Positions 56,201 through 61,862 of a stretch of 64,000 nucleotides of DNA are shown in pieces. The stretch's first letter is position 1. Every line of letters starts with the position of its first letter. The stretch lies in NCBI GenBank assembly GCA_030248135.1, contig JASANC010003403.1:62001-126000 (forward strand), given 5' to 3'. Source of the stretch: Theristus sp. LFF4_11 (Eukaryota > Nematoda > Chromadorea > Monhysterida > Xyalidae). The notes below the pieces were generated by a model, which worked only from the letters and a program-made list of their open reading frames with translations, was not told the DNA's origin and did not search any database. Position numbers and translations under genes: made by a program.

Positions 56201-59200
56201 ATAAAACCGTGCTCATGATTACTGTCCAATTTACTGAGAAAACCGTGTTCCCTACTAATTTTGCTGCTGTTGCATTTTGCTACTAATAGTGAGTTAGTTT
56301 TAGTCACAACTTTAGTAGGAGCTGTTTCTCAGTGTGGAGAAAAAACTCAATGAGAAGCAGAAATATCGGTGAACAATTCAAAGCAGACCTTGCGCTTCGA
56401 CGGAAATATCGGCGCGAGACTCAGCGCTGCCATACTCATTCGTAGCGATCACCTTGTAGACACCGGGTCGTGCTGAGCGAAACACTGCCTGGCAGCGGTT
56501 GTTGTCCGGATGACGCAGCTGCACTTCCTCATCGCTCACCTCCTGTAGATTTTGGGTTTTTTGTTTGAGGGGTAGCCGCTTTTGAAGCAGGGATTTGTTC
56601 GTGTTCTAGTTTAGTTAAGAGATGCAGGCATCCTTGAAAAAACATGAACCAACTCAAATTCAAATTGGCACTGGTGCGGTGTGTTGTTGGTTTGCTAGCT
56701 TATCTTTCACGACTCCGCCTCGCAGATCAGTGTCGATAATTCATTCGGACTTGAATGAGAAGTGTCCGAACATTCCCAGCAGACATCGCTCCTGATCGTA
56801 CCTTTTCATCGATGAACCAGCGAAATTTCGCCGGCGGCAACGCGGTGACTGCGACGTCGATCAGCAGCGACTGGCCGGCCTCAATGAGCAACTGCGGCAG
56901 TTCGTGCGTGAATATGGGCGCCCAGCCGACCTGCACCTGCGAGTCGCTTTCACTCGCGAAATACTCGCTCGTGCGCTCTGTGGCCACACCACGCGCACCG
57001 GACACCAGCGACTCGTCTGCCTCGGCTGGCAATAGTGCATTTTGGGGTGCGTTTTTTGCGACATTCGCATGGCTCTATTTTTTTCTGAATTATGAATCGG
57101 TATAAAGTCCTAGTCTTGAGATAGTGCACTTGGTTTTGCGACACGGTACCGTCACGCACAAACACACATGCGCGCCCTGCTGGAACATCGGATGTCTTCG
57201 TTTCGTTTATAGCTGTAAAACTATACTATAACCGAGTGCACCGTCTTCAGACTAGGACCTTACAACATGCACCTTACCCAACACGGTGACGTATCCGTAG
57301 CTGGTTGCAACGCCTCCATAGTTGATTGCCCGCACTTTGTATATTCCTTCCTCCGGTCGATCGACAAGCAGCACTGATCGGTTGCCTTTTGATTCAACGC
57401 GGTAGCCTTCGCCCTCAGCCACTACTTGATCGTTGAAAAACCTGACCAAGAGCACATGACAATTTCCTGACTTAACGAGTAGACACCAGTTTACATAAAA
57501 AACGGAACTGTGGTGTCAAATGATTTTTTAATTCAGGGGCTAAATGGTGTAGCACTATTGGACTCCTGAGTTTTATAAAACTGGACCCTGGAAACAGTGC
57601 GGGGCTTGGAGCCAATCTCTCATCTCGTCCACAGGACTCTTAGTCCATTCACACTTGCACAAAACCACCTAAGTGCGGTACCTTCGGCTTTCTAGAACCG
57701 GTGAAAAGCTACAAAAACTAAAAATACAAAAAACACACCATTCGAATCGCACTGGTGCATCGCTGATAACCTCAACGGCAATGGCGAACTTCACGTTACG
57801 ACTGAGCCGGTAACTTGATATTCCCTGCAATGTAAATCATCAACTTTCTTTGACACTTTTTGTTTAAGCAAGCTGAAGTAATCCGGTCCTGGTGTGTTGG
57901 ACAACCTGGCTGAATTTCGGCGGTTTGCAGAACTCGACGGTCTCGATCTCGTCAACATAGTGCTCCTCCGTGTACTCGCCAGCGTAGTCAGTCATTTGGA
58001 TGCCGGGCGACTGACGCTGCTTTGGTGACGGCGGTTTCAGTTGAACGCCTGAAAGCATAACGAACATCGTGGGTTTGCAAATGCGATCAGTGGGAATTTA
58101 TAGCAGTATCGATATATAGCACACGTTGTTGCAACAGAAAAACAAGTAGGAAGAAGAAAAAATTGTGAAAAATATGATGAACCAAACAAATGTCGTGACT
58201 TAGTGAAACAAACAAAATGTGAAAGCAAACAGAAACGTCAACAAAACCAACTTTCAACGGTGATATGTGCGGTGCTGTCGGTGGTGCCCTGCGTGTTGGT
58301 GGCCGAACACTTGTACAGGCCGCTCGTGGGACGCCGGAACACGATCTGCGAGCGGTTGAGCTGCATCGTGCGCACAGTGACGTCATCGCGACGCATCACG
58401 TCGTGCCCGTCCACCGTCCAACTGAAGGACGCCGGGGGCTCCGCGGACACGGCAACGTCCAGCACCAGCTCTTCACCCTGCAACAACAAGCGAGCACTTT
58501 TAGCTGCTTTACGATCAATTGAGTCTCATTTTGCATAGCGGATTTGCAATCGATTTCCAATCGAAACTCGCAGTAAGACAGACCGCTTTTAATGCCACAC
58601 TTGGCACGTCATGCGTGAAACGGGGCGCCATCGGCGGTAACGTTGGCTTCGTGGTTGACTCGGTCACCGACGGTGTTGGCGCTTGTGGTTTCCGAGAATC
58701 TGCATCAAGCAGTTCAATGAAACTAGGTTTTTCGTTTCAGCATGCTTTTGACCGTTGGGATTTTTTGTGAAATTGAATTTTTGTACACGAGTAAGTGCTG
58801 CCAACCTATAATGGTGACATAGCCATAGCACGTTGCCTGTCCCACGCCGTTATTGGCAGACAACCGATACAAGCCCTGTTCCGCGTCCTTGACAGTCAGG
58901 GTGCTGCGATTGCCAAACGTGTTGATTGAATGCCTATAATCGGCTGTCACCGGTTTGTCGTTGATTGACCAGTCGAATTTCACTTGCGTTTTCGATTCCA
59001 CCTCCACCTGAAAATTAGTTGTACGTTTTTCATTGCTTCAGTTTCACCGAACAACAACTTTCACTCGTTTCGACACCGTTTTCCATCAATAAACCATCGT
59101 ATCATTTAACACATAATCACAAAATTCAAGCCAGTTGTGGTGAATTTGGCTTGAATCGGCTTGATTGCTTGTGAACATAAACATCTTCACACACCTGAAT

Positions 59201-60336
59201 CGTCAGCGTCAGCCCTTTCGTAATGCGATACGAGCTGATGCCATAGATGATGCGTGGCGGTTGCAAATCGGCCAGCTCAATCTCGTCAACGTTATGCTCT
59301 TCGGTGTACTCTTGTAGACCTTCACCAAGACTCGCTGGTTCGGTTTTTCGAGCACCTGACAGGATCAGAAATTATTCTCGAATGAATGTAGCACCTGTAT
59401 TATGTACTCAATGTAGGTTTGAACTTACCAGATTCATGCTAGACGCGGCAATTCAAAACTTGTGAAGTGATTCTAGACCCTGAGGTACGATCAGGTCACT
59501 TCGGTAATTTTTAATTGCCGCATCAAGCACGAAACTAATGTCTTTTCTACGTCTGCCACCGCATTGAGTAACAGAGATAATAGCTGAGAATTGCATTTGA
59601 ACTGAACTCACTCTTGATTATCAGGAAGAACGAACGAACCTTGCACTTTCAAGTAGCACGTAGTCACGTCCTGACCGTGGTCGTTGGTCGCAGCGCACGT
59701 GATCAGACCCTGATCTTCAAGGAACACCTCATCGATGACGAGATCACAGACGCCCGTGGTTGCGTCGAACGTTTGGCGAAACTCCTCGCCTGCCTCCATC
59801 AGTTGGTCATCCTTCTTCCACTGGATTTGCGTATGCGGCGACGTCAGCACCTGCGGTTGTGTATGCCTCGGTCGCGTTTTCTTGAACCCCCTTCTATGCA
59901 ACGGTTGTAGTTGGCTGATTGACACTATCACACTGTGATAAGGTGCATCAGCATCGGTTGTCGTTCCACAATCACTTCACAATGCAATTTGTACATTCTG
60001 AGATTTGCATATGGCATGATATTTACATGGAGTTTGGCAGAACCAATCAGTGAGCGAAATTCAGAATAAGCATCCAATCAGTTGCTTGCCCATTATGACC
60101 TACAGTTCGATTGTACCATAAGCGCAGAGCGCCACAACCTTGAGTAATTCAGCAGTGTTCGTTACCTTGCACGTGAACCGCAGCGACTGTCCCTCTTCGG
60201 CGACGGCGGTTGGCGCGAGACGCGAGATGAACCGCGGCGCCATCAGAGCGATTCCGTCCTCGCTGCTGTTGTCCGTCCAGTCGGACGCGTGCTCTGAGAA
60301 GGCCGACGTTGACTGCGCCCTCGGCACGTGCTCCAT
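4717..60336 (-). CDS. ttn-1: Giant titin-like muscle protein gene
   Basis: One multi-exon gene transcribed right to left. Frame and phase carry through dozens of exons from an ATG at 60336 (A at -3, G at +4) to a TAG at 4717; a few joins are unresolved. Titin-family proteins sit in the sarcomere, linking thick and thin filaments and acting as molecular springs. The order seen is Ig doublets, proline-rich repeats, Ig, helix-prone segments, Ig, three K/E/T/P-rich giant exons, Ig, a 39-residue repeat exon, Ig, Fn3 x3, Ig x2, Fn3 x6 and Ig. Nine Fn3 in two groups plus PEVK-like exons resemble nematode TTN-1 (known to have Fn3, Ig, repeats and a kinase). No kinase is found here. Most module boundaries are phase-1 introns, as usual for shuffled Ig/Fn3 exons. 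A true start further upstream, joining the exons at 61.8-64 kb, cannot be excluded. The symbol is given by domain similarity only. Confidence 0.8.
5331..8094 (-). CDS. Six tandem fibronectin type III domains
   Basis: Exons 7789-8094, 7562-7704, 7185-7456, 6578-6929, 6305-6479, 6067-6212, 5810-5951, 5532-5719 and 5331-5445 encode six Fn3 domains. Each shows the PSAP/PGAP start, the W of the B strand (LQWNAP, VSWKKPENNGGS, LRWRAPQDNGGS, CSWNPPKHDGNS, LTWGPPEDDGGSP, LEWTPPENDGGAP), a Y(V/I)xEKR C strand, and a Y.FRV.A.N..G F strand. Phases match throughout (1, 0, 2, 0, 1, 0, 1, 0). In titin and twitchin such Fn3 arrays bind the myosin thick filament. They are typical full-length domains with no missing core residue apparent. 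Confidence 0.88.
8249..9389 (-). CDS. Ig domains between the two Fn3 groups
   Basis: Exon 9108-9389 ends an Fn3 (FIFRATARNAVG) and starts an Ig (SPPVIVKPLEDITCYVGED). Exon 8814-9014 completes it (VSWHKDGKRLDG, then DSGAYVCRAENAV). Exon 8249-8530 is a further complete Ig (LTMKAGEPMRM, then DDSGRYDIIAQNRLG) that lacks both canonical cysteines (Met in strand B, Ile in strand F). Phase-1 introns separate the modules. The 280-nt intron 8531-8813 shows no other feature. Confidence 0.85.
9485..10530 (-). CDS. End of an Ig and three Fn3 domains
   Basis: Exon 10236-10530 completes the Ig begun in the repeat exon (DGGDFTICATNEHG) and opens Fn3 number 1 (GPPTDLTVATVEATS, LEWKPPKDTG). Exon 9930-10132 closes it (YRFRVMAMNAYGPG) and opens number 2 (VIQWQAPKRDGGTP). 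Exon 9659-9854 closes number 2 (YQYRVIAVNSVG). Exon 9485-9587 opens number 3 (LTWDIPTHDGGSP), which ends in the 9389 exon. These are the first of nine Fn3 domains. Confidence 0.87.
10625..13905 (-). CDS. Giant intronless exon of 39-residue repeats, then Ig start
   Basis: About 1,090 codons without an intron. Most of it is a degenerate 39-residue repeat, clearest as 78-residue pairs: one half reads DLQAATEMQAVAEPELKQP, the other KMKAAQESVTEVDKKLERQ. Conserved Leu/Ala-Ala at the start and KxxEV further on suggest long amphipathic helices or coiled coil, unlike proline-rich PEVK. The C-terminal 100 residues change to acidic TLPSEQAPERPEDVD-type linkers and then begin an Ig (KYLQLLVDRDDEISVQAVI, FKNQPV). 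It lies between an Ig group and the Fn3 block. Nematode TTN-1 is known to have similar repeat regions; the sequence here is read, not matched. Confidence 0.85.
14040..14961 (-). CDS. Basic linker, Ig domain and short Thr/Ser linker
   Basis: Exon 14654-14961 encodes a basic then acidic linker (KKSRKRVGRVVPESSES) and the first half of an Ig (FLQPLPDLEARLGEHAAF, VVFYQNGQ; the core Trp is replaced by Phe). The exon ending at 14379 completes it (NRCWLVVHDVQ, DDAEYACQAKSVAG). A short exon 14040-14145 (STELSTSVDGTMASPLQTE) precedes the repeat exon. The acceptor near 14585 and the phase into 13905 do not fit cleanly, so these joins are uncertain. Confidence 0.65.
15367..17471 (-). CDS. Three Ig domains between repeat exons
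   Basis: Exons 17281-17471 and 16931-17069 form one Ig (VQLKCRASGVPKPEAFW, then EDAGIFTCMVKNEYG). 16711-16862 starts another (PPIFWKKPASIRAQKDQL), finished by 16159-16351 (LLQIQAQNQLG; the strand-F Cys is Ile). 15912-16023, 15629-15783 and 15367-15510 form a third (VIGDPAPDIVWLHNGKEV, NYELIVENIVG; the Tyr-x-Cys is Tyr-x-Leu). The intron between 16351 and 16711 carries a transposable element. 14962-15366 is a plain intron. Confidence 0.78.
16395..16702. mobile_element. MITE-like element with long inverted repeats, in an intron
   Basis: The left end reads TA CAGGGTGTACCAAAAA, a Tc1/mariner-type terminus. The arm AACATAACAAAAGT (about 16410) returns inverted as ACTTTTGTTATGTT (about 16678), and AGCCATGAAATTTGA returns inverted as TCAAATTTCATGGCT (about 16613-16627). 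A second terminus-like motif, AGGGTGATCCAAAAAAA, sits at about 16475 and suggests a nested or composite insertion. There is no transposase frame. It fills the intron between Ig exons 16711-16862 and 16159-16351. Confidence 0.7.
17622..21869 (-). CDS. Giant Lys/Pro/Glu/Thr-rich exon (PEVK-like spring)
   Basis: About 1,416 codons in one exon, rich in K, P, E, D, T, S, V and A, with recurring short units such as KPDVLKPEALKPD, QKAxxAKTKPDEGIAT and VPTIPKESQ. This composition is that of titin PEVK-type segments, which are disordered and act as entropic springs. An exact tandem duplication of about 79 residues lies at 18304-18786. The last 80 codons differ: they contain a stretch TEVKVAEGEELLLVAKENTEWWKVK that, with GFVPSVLLE, resembles an SH3-like fold, which would sit just before the following Ig. 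Confidence 0.83.
18304..18786 (-). repeat. Recent tandem duplication, about 240 bp x2, in the PEVK-like exon
   Basis: Copies at 18304-18540 and 18541-18786 are nearly identical in DNA. Both contain TTTTGTCTCTGCTGTTCCAG on the plus strand, and the protein motifs KLDSATQELDKS and LKPGVVLKPDE occur in both. The second copy in coordinate order (the first in the protein) has a 9-bp insertion (FEK). The copies keep frame, so one unit adds 79-82 residues of spring. Confidence 0.85.
22103..24742 (-). CDS. Giant Lys/Glu/Gln-rich exon (charged repeat)
   Basis: One exon of 880 codons, bounded by an acceptor at 24743-24744 and a donor at 22102, both phase 1. It opens AKPKSSASQYIVVPTVEHP, then runs as K/E/Q/N/D-rich, proline-poor sequence. 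A degenerate internal duplication of roughly 110-120 residues shows in the blocks ESNQLGALLESRQRS / ESNQLGILHDRVNKE and KREQAIFLHYKTFQ / EREESPALHHKTLQ. It is predicted disordered or single-helix. It lies between two other repeat exons. Confidence 0.82.
24979..28896 (-). CDS. Giant repeat exon with 111-residue higher-order units
   Basis: About 1,306 codons in one exon, entering from a short exon at 29051-29113 and leaving at donor 24978-24977 (phase 1). Composition is K/E/T/S/P/V. The middle holds about six tandem units of 331-360 bp, each with the marks HDMSAETAQRKKGK, KPSSPTLKISPLKGVPEQD, KPEKVATTAQKTKDDKT and QKTVSEPFETISSAENV. The flanks are older, diverged versions. It is a PEVK-like extensible segment whose length has recently changed by unequal exchange. 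Confidence 0.85.
25980..27990 (-). repeat. Six tandem units of about 333 bp within the coding exon
   Basis: The plus-strand anchor GCTGACAT(A/G)TCG recurs at about 26211, 26573, 26903, 27237, 27568 and 27915, spacings of about 360, 331, 333, 331 and 347 bp. The three central units are the most alike. All are multiples of, or close to multiples of, three and preserve the minus-strand frame. Confidence 0.85.
29051..30132 (-). CDS. Linker and helix-prone exons ahead of the PEVK-like region
   Basis: Exon 29881-30132 encodes a Glu/Arg-rich, probably coiled-coil segment (SVHESVERVLKSQQSLQ, EEHRRMEERIALIAQLRR). Exon 29051-29113 encodes a short basic linker (TPSVEPTKLSAKRSTPVQ) that opens the giant exon. 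Between them, 29471-29725 is open on the minus strand in more than one frame (SRNSADNIRVLRGSRRD; also TIDGQSFQEAENIEY in another frame) and may hold an exon whose limits I cannot settle. 29114-29470 shows nothing else. Confidence 0.6.
30280..34168 (-). CDS. Six canonical Ig (I-set) domains, two exons each
   Basis: Domains, in protein order, are 34168-33757, 33652-33240, 33114-32594, 32472-32042, 31958-31515 and 30663-30280. Every domain has the same plan: a Ser/Glu linker, then (A/M)P.F.LPL.(D/N), a strand-B Cys (LRLKC.V.GYP.P), a Trp, an intron (usually phase 2) soon after the Trp, then EDGVC.L.I, and a strand-F YTCEA.NA.G. Phase-1 introns lie between domains. The even spacing and shared intron suggest the array grew by duplication of a two-exon unit. 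Cysteines and tryptophan are intact, in contrast to the Ig doublets at 50.8-60.2 kb. Confidence 0.87.
30797..31507. mobile_element. 711-bp element with about 110-bp inverted repeats, in an intron
   Basis: The ends read CAGGATGAGCTAAAAA (30797) and, inverted, CACGGTGAACCAAAAA (31507), each flanked by TA (30795-30796 and 31508-31509). Further in, GGTTCCAACTT, GGGCTTGTGCT and TTGGAAC are shared by both arms in inverted order. This is the signature of a Tc1/mariner-class non-autonomous element (MITE). I see no transposase frame. It interrupts the intron inside the last Ig of the six-domain array. Confidence 0.75.
34278..35078 (-). CDS. Non-Ig segment, acidic and helix-prone
   Basis: Exons 34483-35078 and 34278-34412 encode about 245 residues with no Ig or Fn3 marks: Thr/Glu/Ala/Ile-rich with regular hydrophobics (ARQEARLMESIEEQRTAIAL, VVTQEIQSADVN-like). 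It follows an Ig across a likely GC-AG intron (35153) and precedes the six-Ig array. Possible roles as a spacer or binding segment are inference only. Confidence 0.65.
35154..37251 (-). CDS. Four diverged Ig domains
   Basis: Exons 37038-37251 + 36674-36893, 36331-36546, 36047-36216 + 35874-35985 and 35442-35550 + 35154-35317. Each has a strand-B Cys (ARITCEL, ATLTCEM, AQITCDT), a Trp followed by a short C strand (VVWTRDGQPISG, VQWFVNGRPMEE, VAWLKDEEPL), but strand F reads YAIHV, YVAML, YSVDI or YSVAL without the second Cys. Domains lacking that disulfide are common in titin. Each ends V.VEG or LIVSG at a phase-1 intron. Confidence 0.75.
37390..40637 (-). CDS. Long non-Ig region, Glu/Ala/Thr/Val rich
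   Basis: Exons 40374-40637, 40171-40272, 39831-40007, 39550-39768, 39253-39455, 38965-39176, 38051-38878, 37695-37959 and 37390-37617 keep frame across good splice sites and encode roughly 800 residues without Ig or Fn3 signatures. Helix-prone pieces recur (ETLARMVRITEEEFLQ, IAERIREEMQEIYRKRIDEQ). Several exons begin VDEH or IDEH (residues at 40007, 39768 and 39435), hinting at an old internal duplication. Function unknown; I do not recognise a family. Confidence 0.65.
40744..45032 (-). CDS. Ig-like domains with proline linkers
   Basis: About seven Ig domains are split over exons 44726-45032, 44405-44518, 44269-44342, 43999-44191, 43696-43883, 43286-43647, 42942-43102, about 42746-42878, 42302-42690, 42001-42230, 41802-41917, 41604-41727, 41336-41409, 41021-41248 and 40744-40857. 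Marks include PPVHHWAWFVSG, PVTFSWSCNSF, AWFEWHINRRP and QPTVTWTKSSR for the Trp half, and YRVIAINTTGQA, YTVVATNRVG, FSVKAQNELG, YECKAENQSG and YICVVRNRVG for the strand-F half. Only the last ones keep the strand-F Cys. The join at about 42878 has a phase conflict, perhaps solved by an acceptor 8 nt inside. Confidence 0.72.
41432..41610. repeat. Intronic tandem duplication carrying a second splice donor
   Basis: 41432-41526 and 41529-41610 are near-identical copies (AAAACTGAAGACT ... TTTTTACCGTGAAC); the second lacks 13 nt. On the minus strand each contains GTTCACGGT: the working donor at 41603 and a copy at 41519. Confidence 0.85.
45137..50707 (-). CDS. Proline-rich region of about ten 110-125-residue repeats
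   Basis: Exons 50405-50707, 49986-50335, 49447-49920, 49241-49359, the giant 45603-49150 (about 1,180 codons) and 45137-45300. A unit has four blocks: (1) PxSPExPVxGxxRKxPEPxG; (2) a Val/Pro spacer; (3) an acidic block, EExTQSxVVEIVSTE; (4) PxPAVxHxGQYVxVxK followed by VVxEQTR. About ten copies of block 1 can be counted, from PVSAKLRKAAEP (50.5 kb) to PVSGEIRKLPVTAG (46.8 kb). After the last unit the exon becomes Gln/Thr/Glu-rich (REIVHQKQKQTTQARQQ). It sits between the Ig doublets and the following Ig group. I know of no named family for this repeat. Confidence 0.82.
50812..60336 (-). CDS. N-terminal Ig doublets with conserved acidic linker
   Basis: About eleven degenerate Ig domains. From the start: ATG exon 60166-60336 + 59640-59850 (MAPRFISRL, FTCK, then LITCAATNDHG). 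Then alternating types: A, with linker (Y)EEHxVDEI and PP(R/K)F..GI.SYRI (59195-59355 + 58806-59007; 57906-58048 + 57739-57824 + 57278-57441; 56035-56194 + 55700-55866; 54312-54635), and B, with APRFTHDVP / APIFTHELP (58584-58699 + 58252-58477; 56802-57025 + 56389-56543; 55243-55474 + 54950-55068; 53929-54139 + 53642-53784). Exons 52979-53088 to 50812-51025 continue with B-like Ig and proline linkers (VPPPPKPPTPPPPPT). Most lack the core cysteines. Phase-1 introns lie between modules. Confidence 0.8.
53089..53641. other. 553-nt intron with an imperfect inverted repeat
   Basis: It lies between coding exons 53642-53784 and 52979-53088. AAACGTGTCC...TGACGTCAT at 53271-53298 returns inverted at about 53449-53474. 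No protein-like frame fits the gene. It may be a decayed terminal-inverted-repeat element. Confidence 0.4.
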
Positions 60337-60399
60337 GCTGCCGGGCGCTGCTGGGGCCGACACCGCACTTCACTTACCCTTCTTGATTATTTGGATAAA

Positions 60400-61848
60400 A
60401 ATCTGCCGAAAAAACGCCACAGGCCTTTTCGTTTCTCGCCTGTTCTTGCTGCCAAACACTCTATACCCGTACAAAGTGGCTTGTGTGAGCGCGTCTAGGC
60501 ACACTACTTGAGCACTGTAAAAATATTCAAGAACTGATTTGAACGGAATTAAAAATAATTTGCAAAATGAAAAGATAAATGGTGGCTTATTTCACCATAC
60601 GGTTGTTTGAGAGACCGCAAAATTTAAATCGTCGAAATTTAGCTTTCGGAATTGTTTGCTGCACTTTTAACCGGCTGAAACTGGAGAAAACCTGTGTGAA
60701 AAAAATGCAACAATTGAAAACTACAACAAAATCACTTTTTTTGAAATTTGAAGCAGTCAGACTTTAGTAGCCACAAACCTTTTTTATAATTTATTTTAAA
60801 AATGTAAATTAAAAAAAGAAAAGTATTTGTGAATAAAACCATAAAAAACATGCTTCAGAAAAGCATGACCCATGATTTGATAACCAAAAAACAAAAATGT
60901 TTTGATAAAATTTTGTTTGAGTAAAATTGAAAAAGGTTCTTGAGTGGACTCACCGCAGACCGCATGCACGCACAGCACTGCACAATAAAAAACGAGACAA
61001 AAAACGAAAAACAAGGTGCATAACAAAAAACTGCAAACGAAGTCATTTGAACAGCACCCTGTTACTGTGTTTCAGAAAATAAAATTTTATTCCATTTTTA
61101 TTCTGAGCACACATATTTTAAAGTGGAAACAAATACTGCAATAAGAAAAATAATAGTGTTAATATATTTCTCAATAAAAATAAAAATTAAATGGTTAGAA
61201 AACGGCGGATTAGGAAAACGAATAAGTTCAAACTAAAACTGAGTTTTCTAATGGGCTTCCCAATGAAAGTGTGTGGCGTTTCATAAAGTCTAGCTGCGCA
61301 ACTGAGTACAAAAATGTCATACTGTCACTGTATCAAAACTTTTGTAAAGCACCAATTAAAGCAAAAAATACATGGGTAAATACAAGCGTAGCATAAATAT
61401 TGTTCATGAAAATGTTTGCAAAAGCCGTAAAGAAGAAGAAAGTTGGCGGAGACATTTGACAGAGAAAAAAGAGAATGAAAAGTGCACAGTCAATTGTAGT
61501 TTTTGTGCTGTTGTGAAAGTATTCATATCATACAGGTGAATCAATTGCATATGTGATTTCAAGCAAAAGTTTTGCATCACACAGGGCTTCAAAAATGTTC
61601 GGTAAAGCCAAACTTCAATTGTATAATTTCAAAGATTGAGGTTACAAAATTTGAACCTTGGTTTACTGGGTAAAACAGATGAAAACGAAGAATAATCTGT
61701 TGAGGTTGTTCAAAGATAAACCACACATAGAAGCGGCAGTATGAACATTTTGATAAATAGCTTTTCAAAATGTGTAAATTCATTTGCACTTTGGGTAAAA
61801 GTTGTTATTCCACTGGCTGGTCAAGGATTGACACTCGAACAGTTTTTT
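60400..61848. other. AT-rich stretch with no coding signal
   Basis: I see no Ig-like frame on either strand. The minus strand has AATAAA at 61091-61086 and 61102-61097, about 750 nt beyond the stop at 61849, usable as poly(A) signals for the upstream segment. The stretch could be an intergenic region carrying the promoter of the giant gene, or a long intron. Confidence 0.5.
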
Positions 61849-61862
61849 TTACCAGCCAGTGG
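61810..61862. repeat. Perfect 12-bp inverted repeat around a stop codon
   Basis: CCACTGGCTGGT (61810-61821) and ACCAGCCAGTGG (61851-61862) are exact reverse complements with a 29-nt loop. On the minus strand the first arm ends in the TAA stop of the upstream Ig segment, so the transcript could fold into a hairpin with the stop at its base of loop. Confidence 0.85.

Noticed and set aside
57540..57700. Intron stretch resembling a tRNA (GGTGTAGCA box A-like)
   Set aside because: No box B (GGTTCGAATCC type) and no cloverleaf can be drawn.
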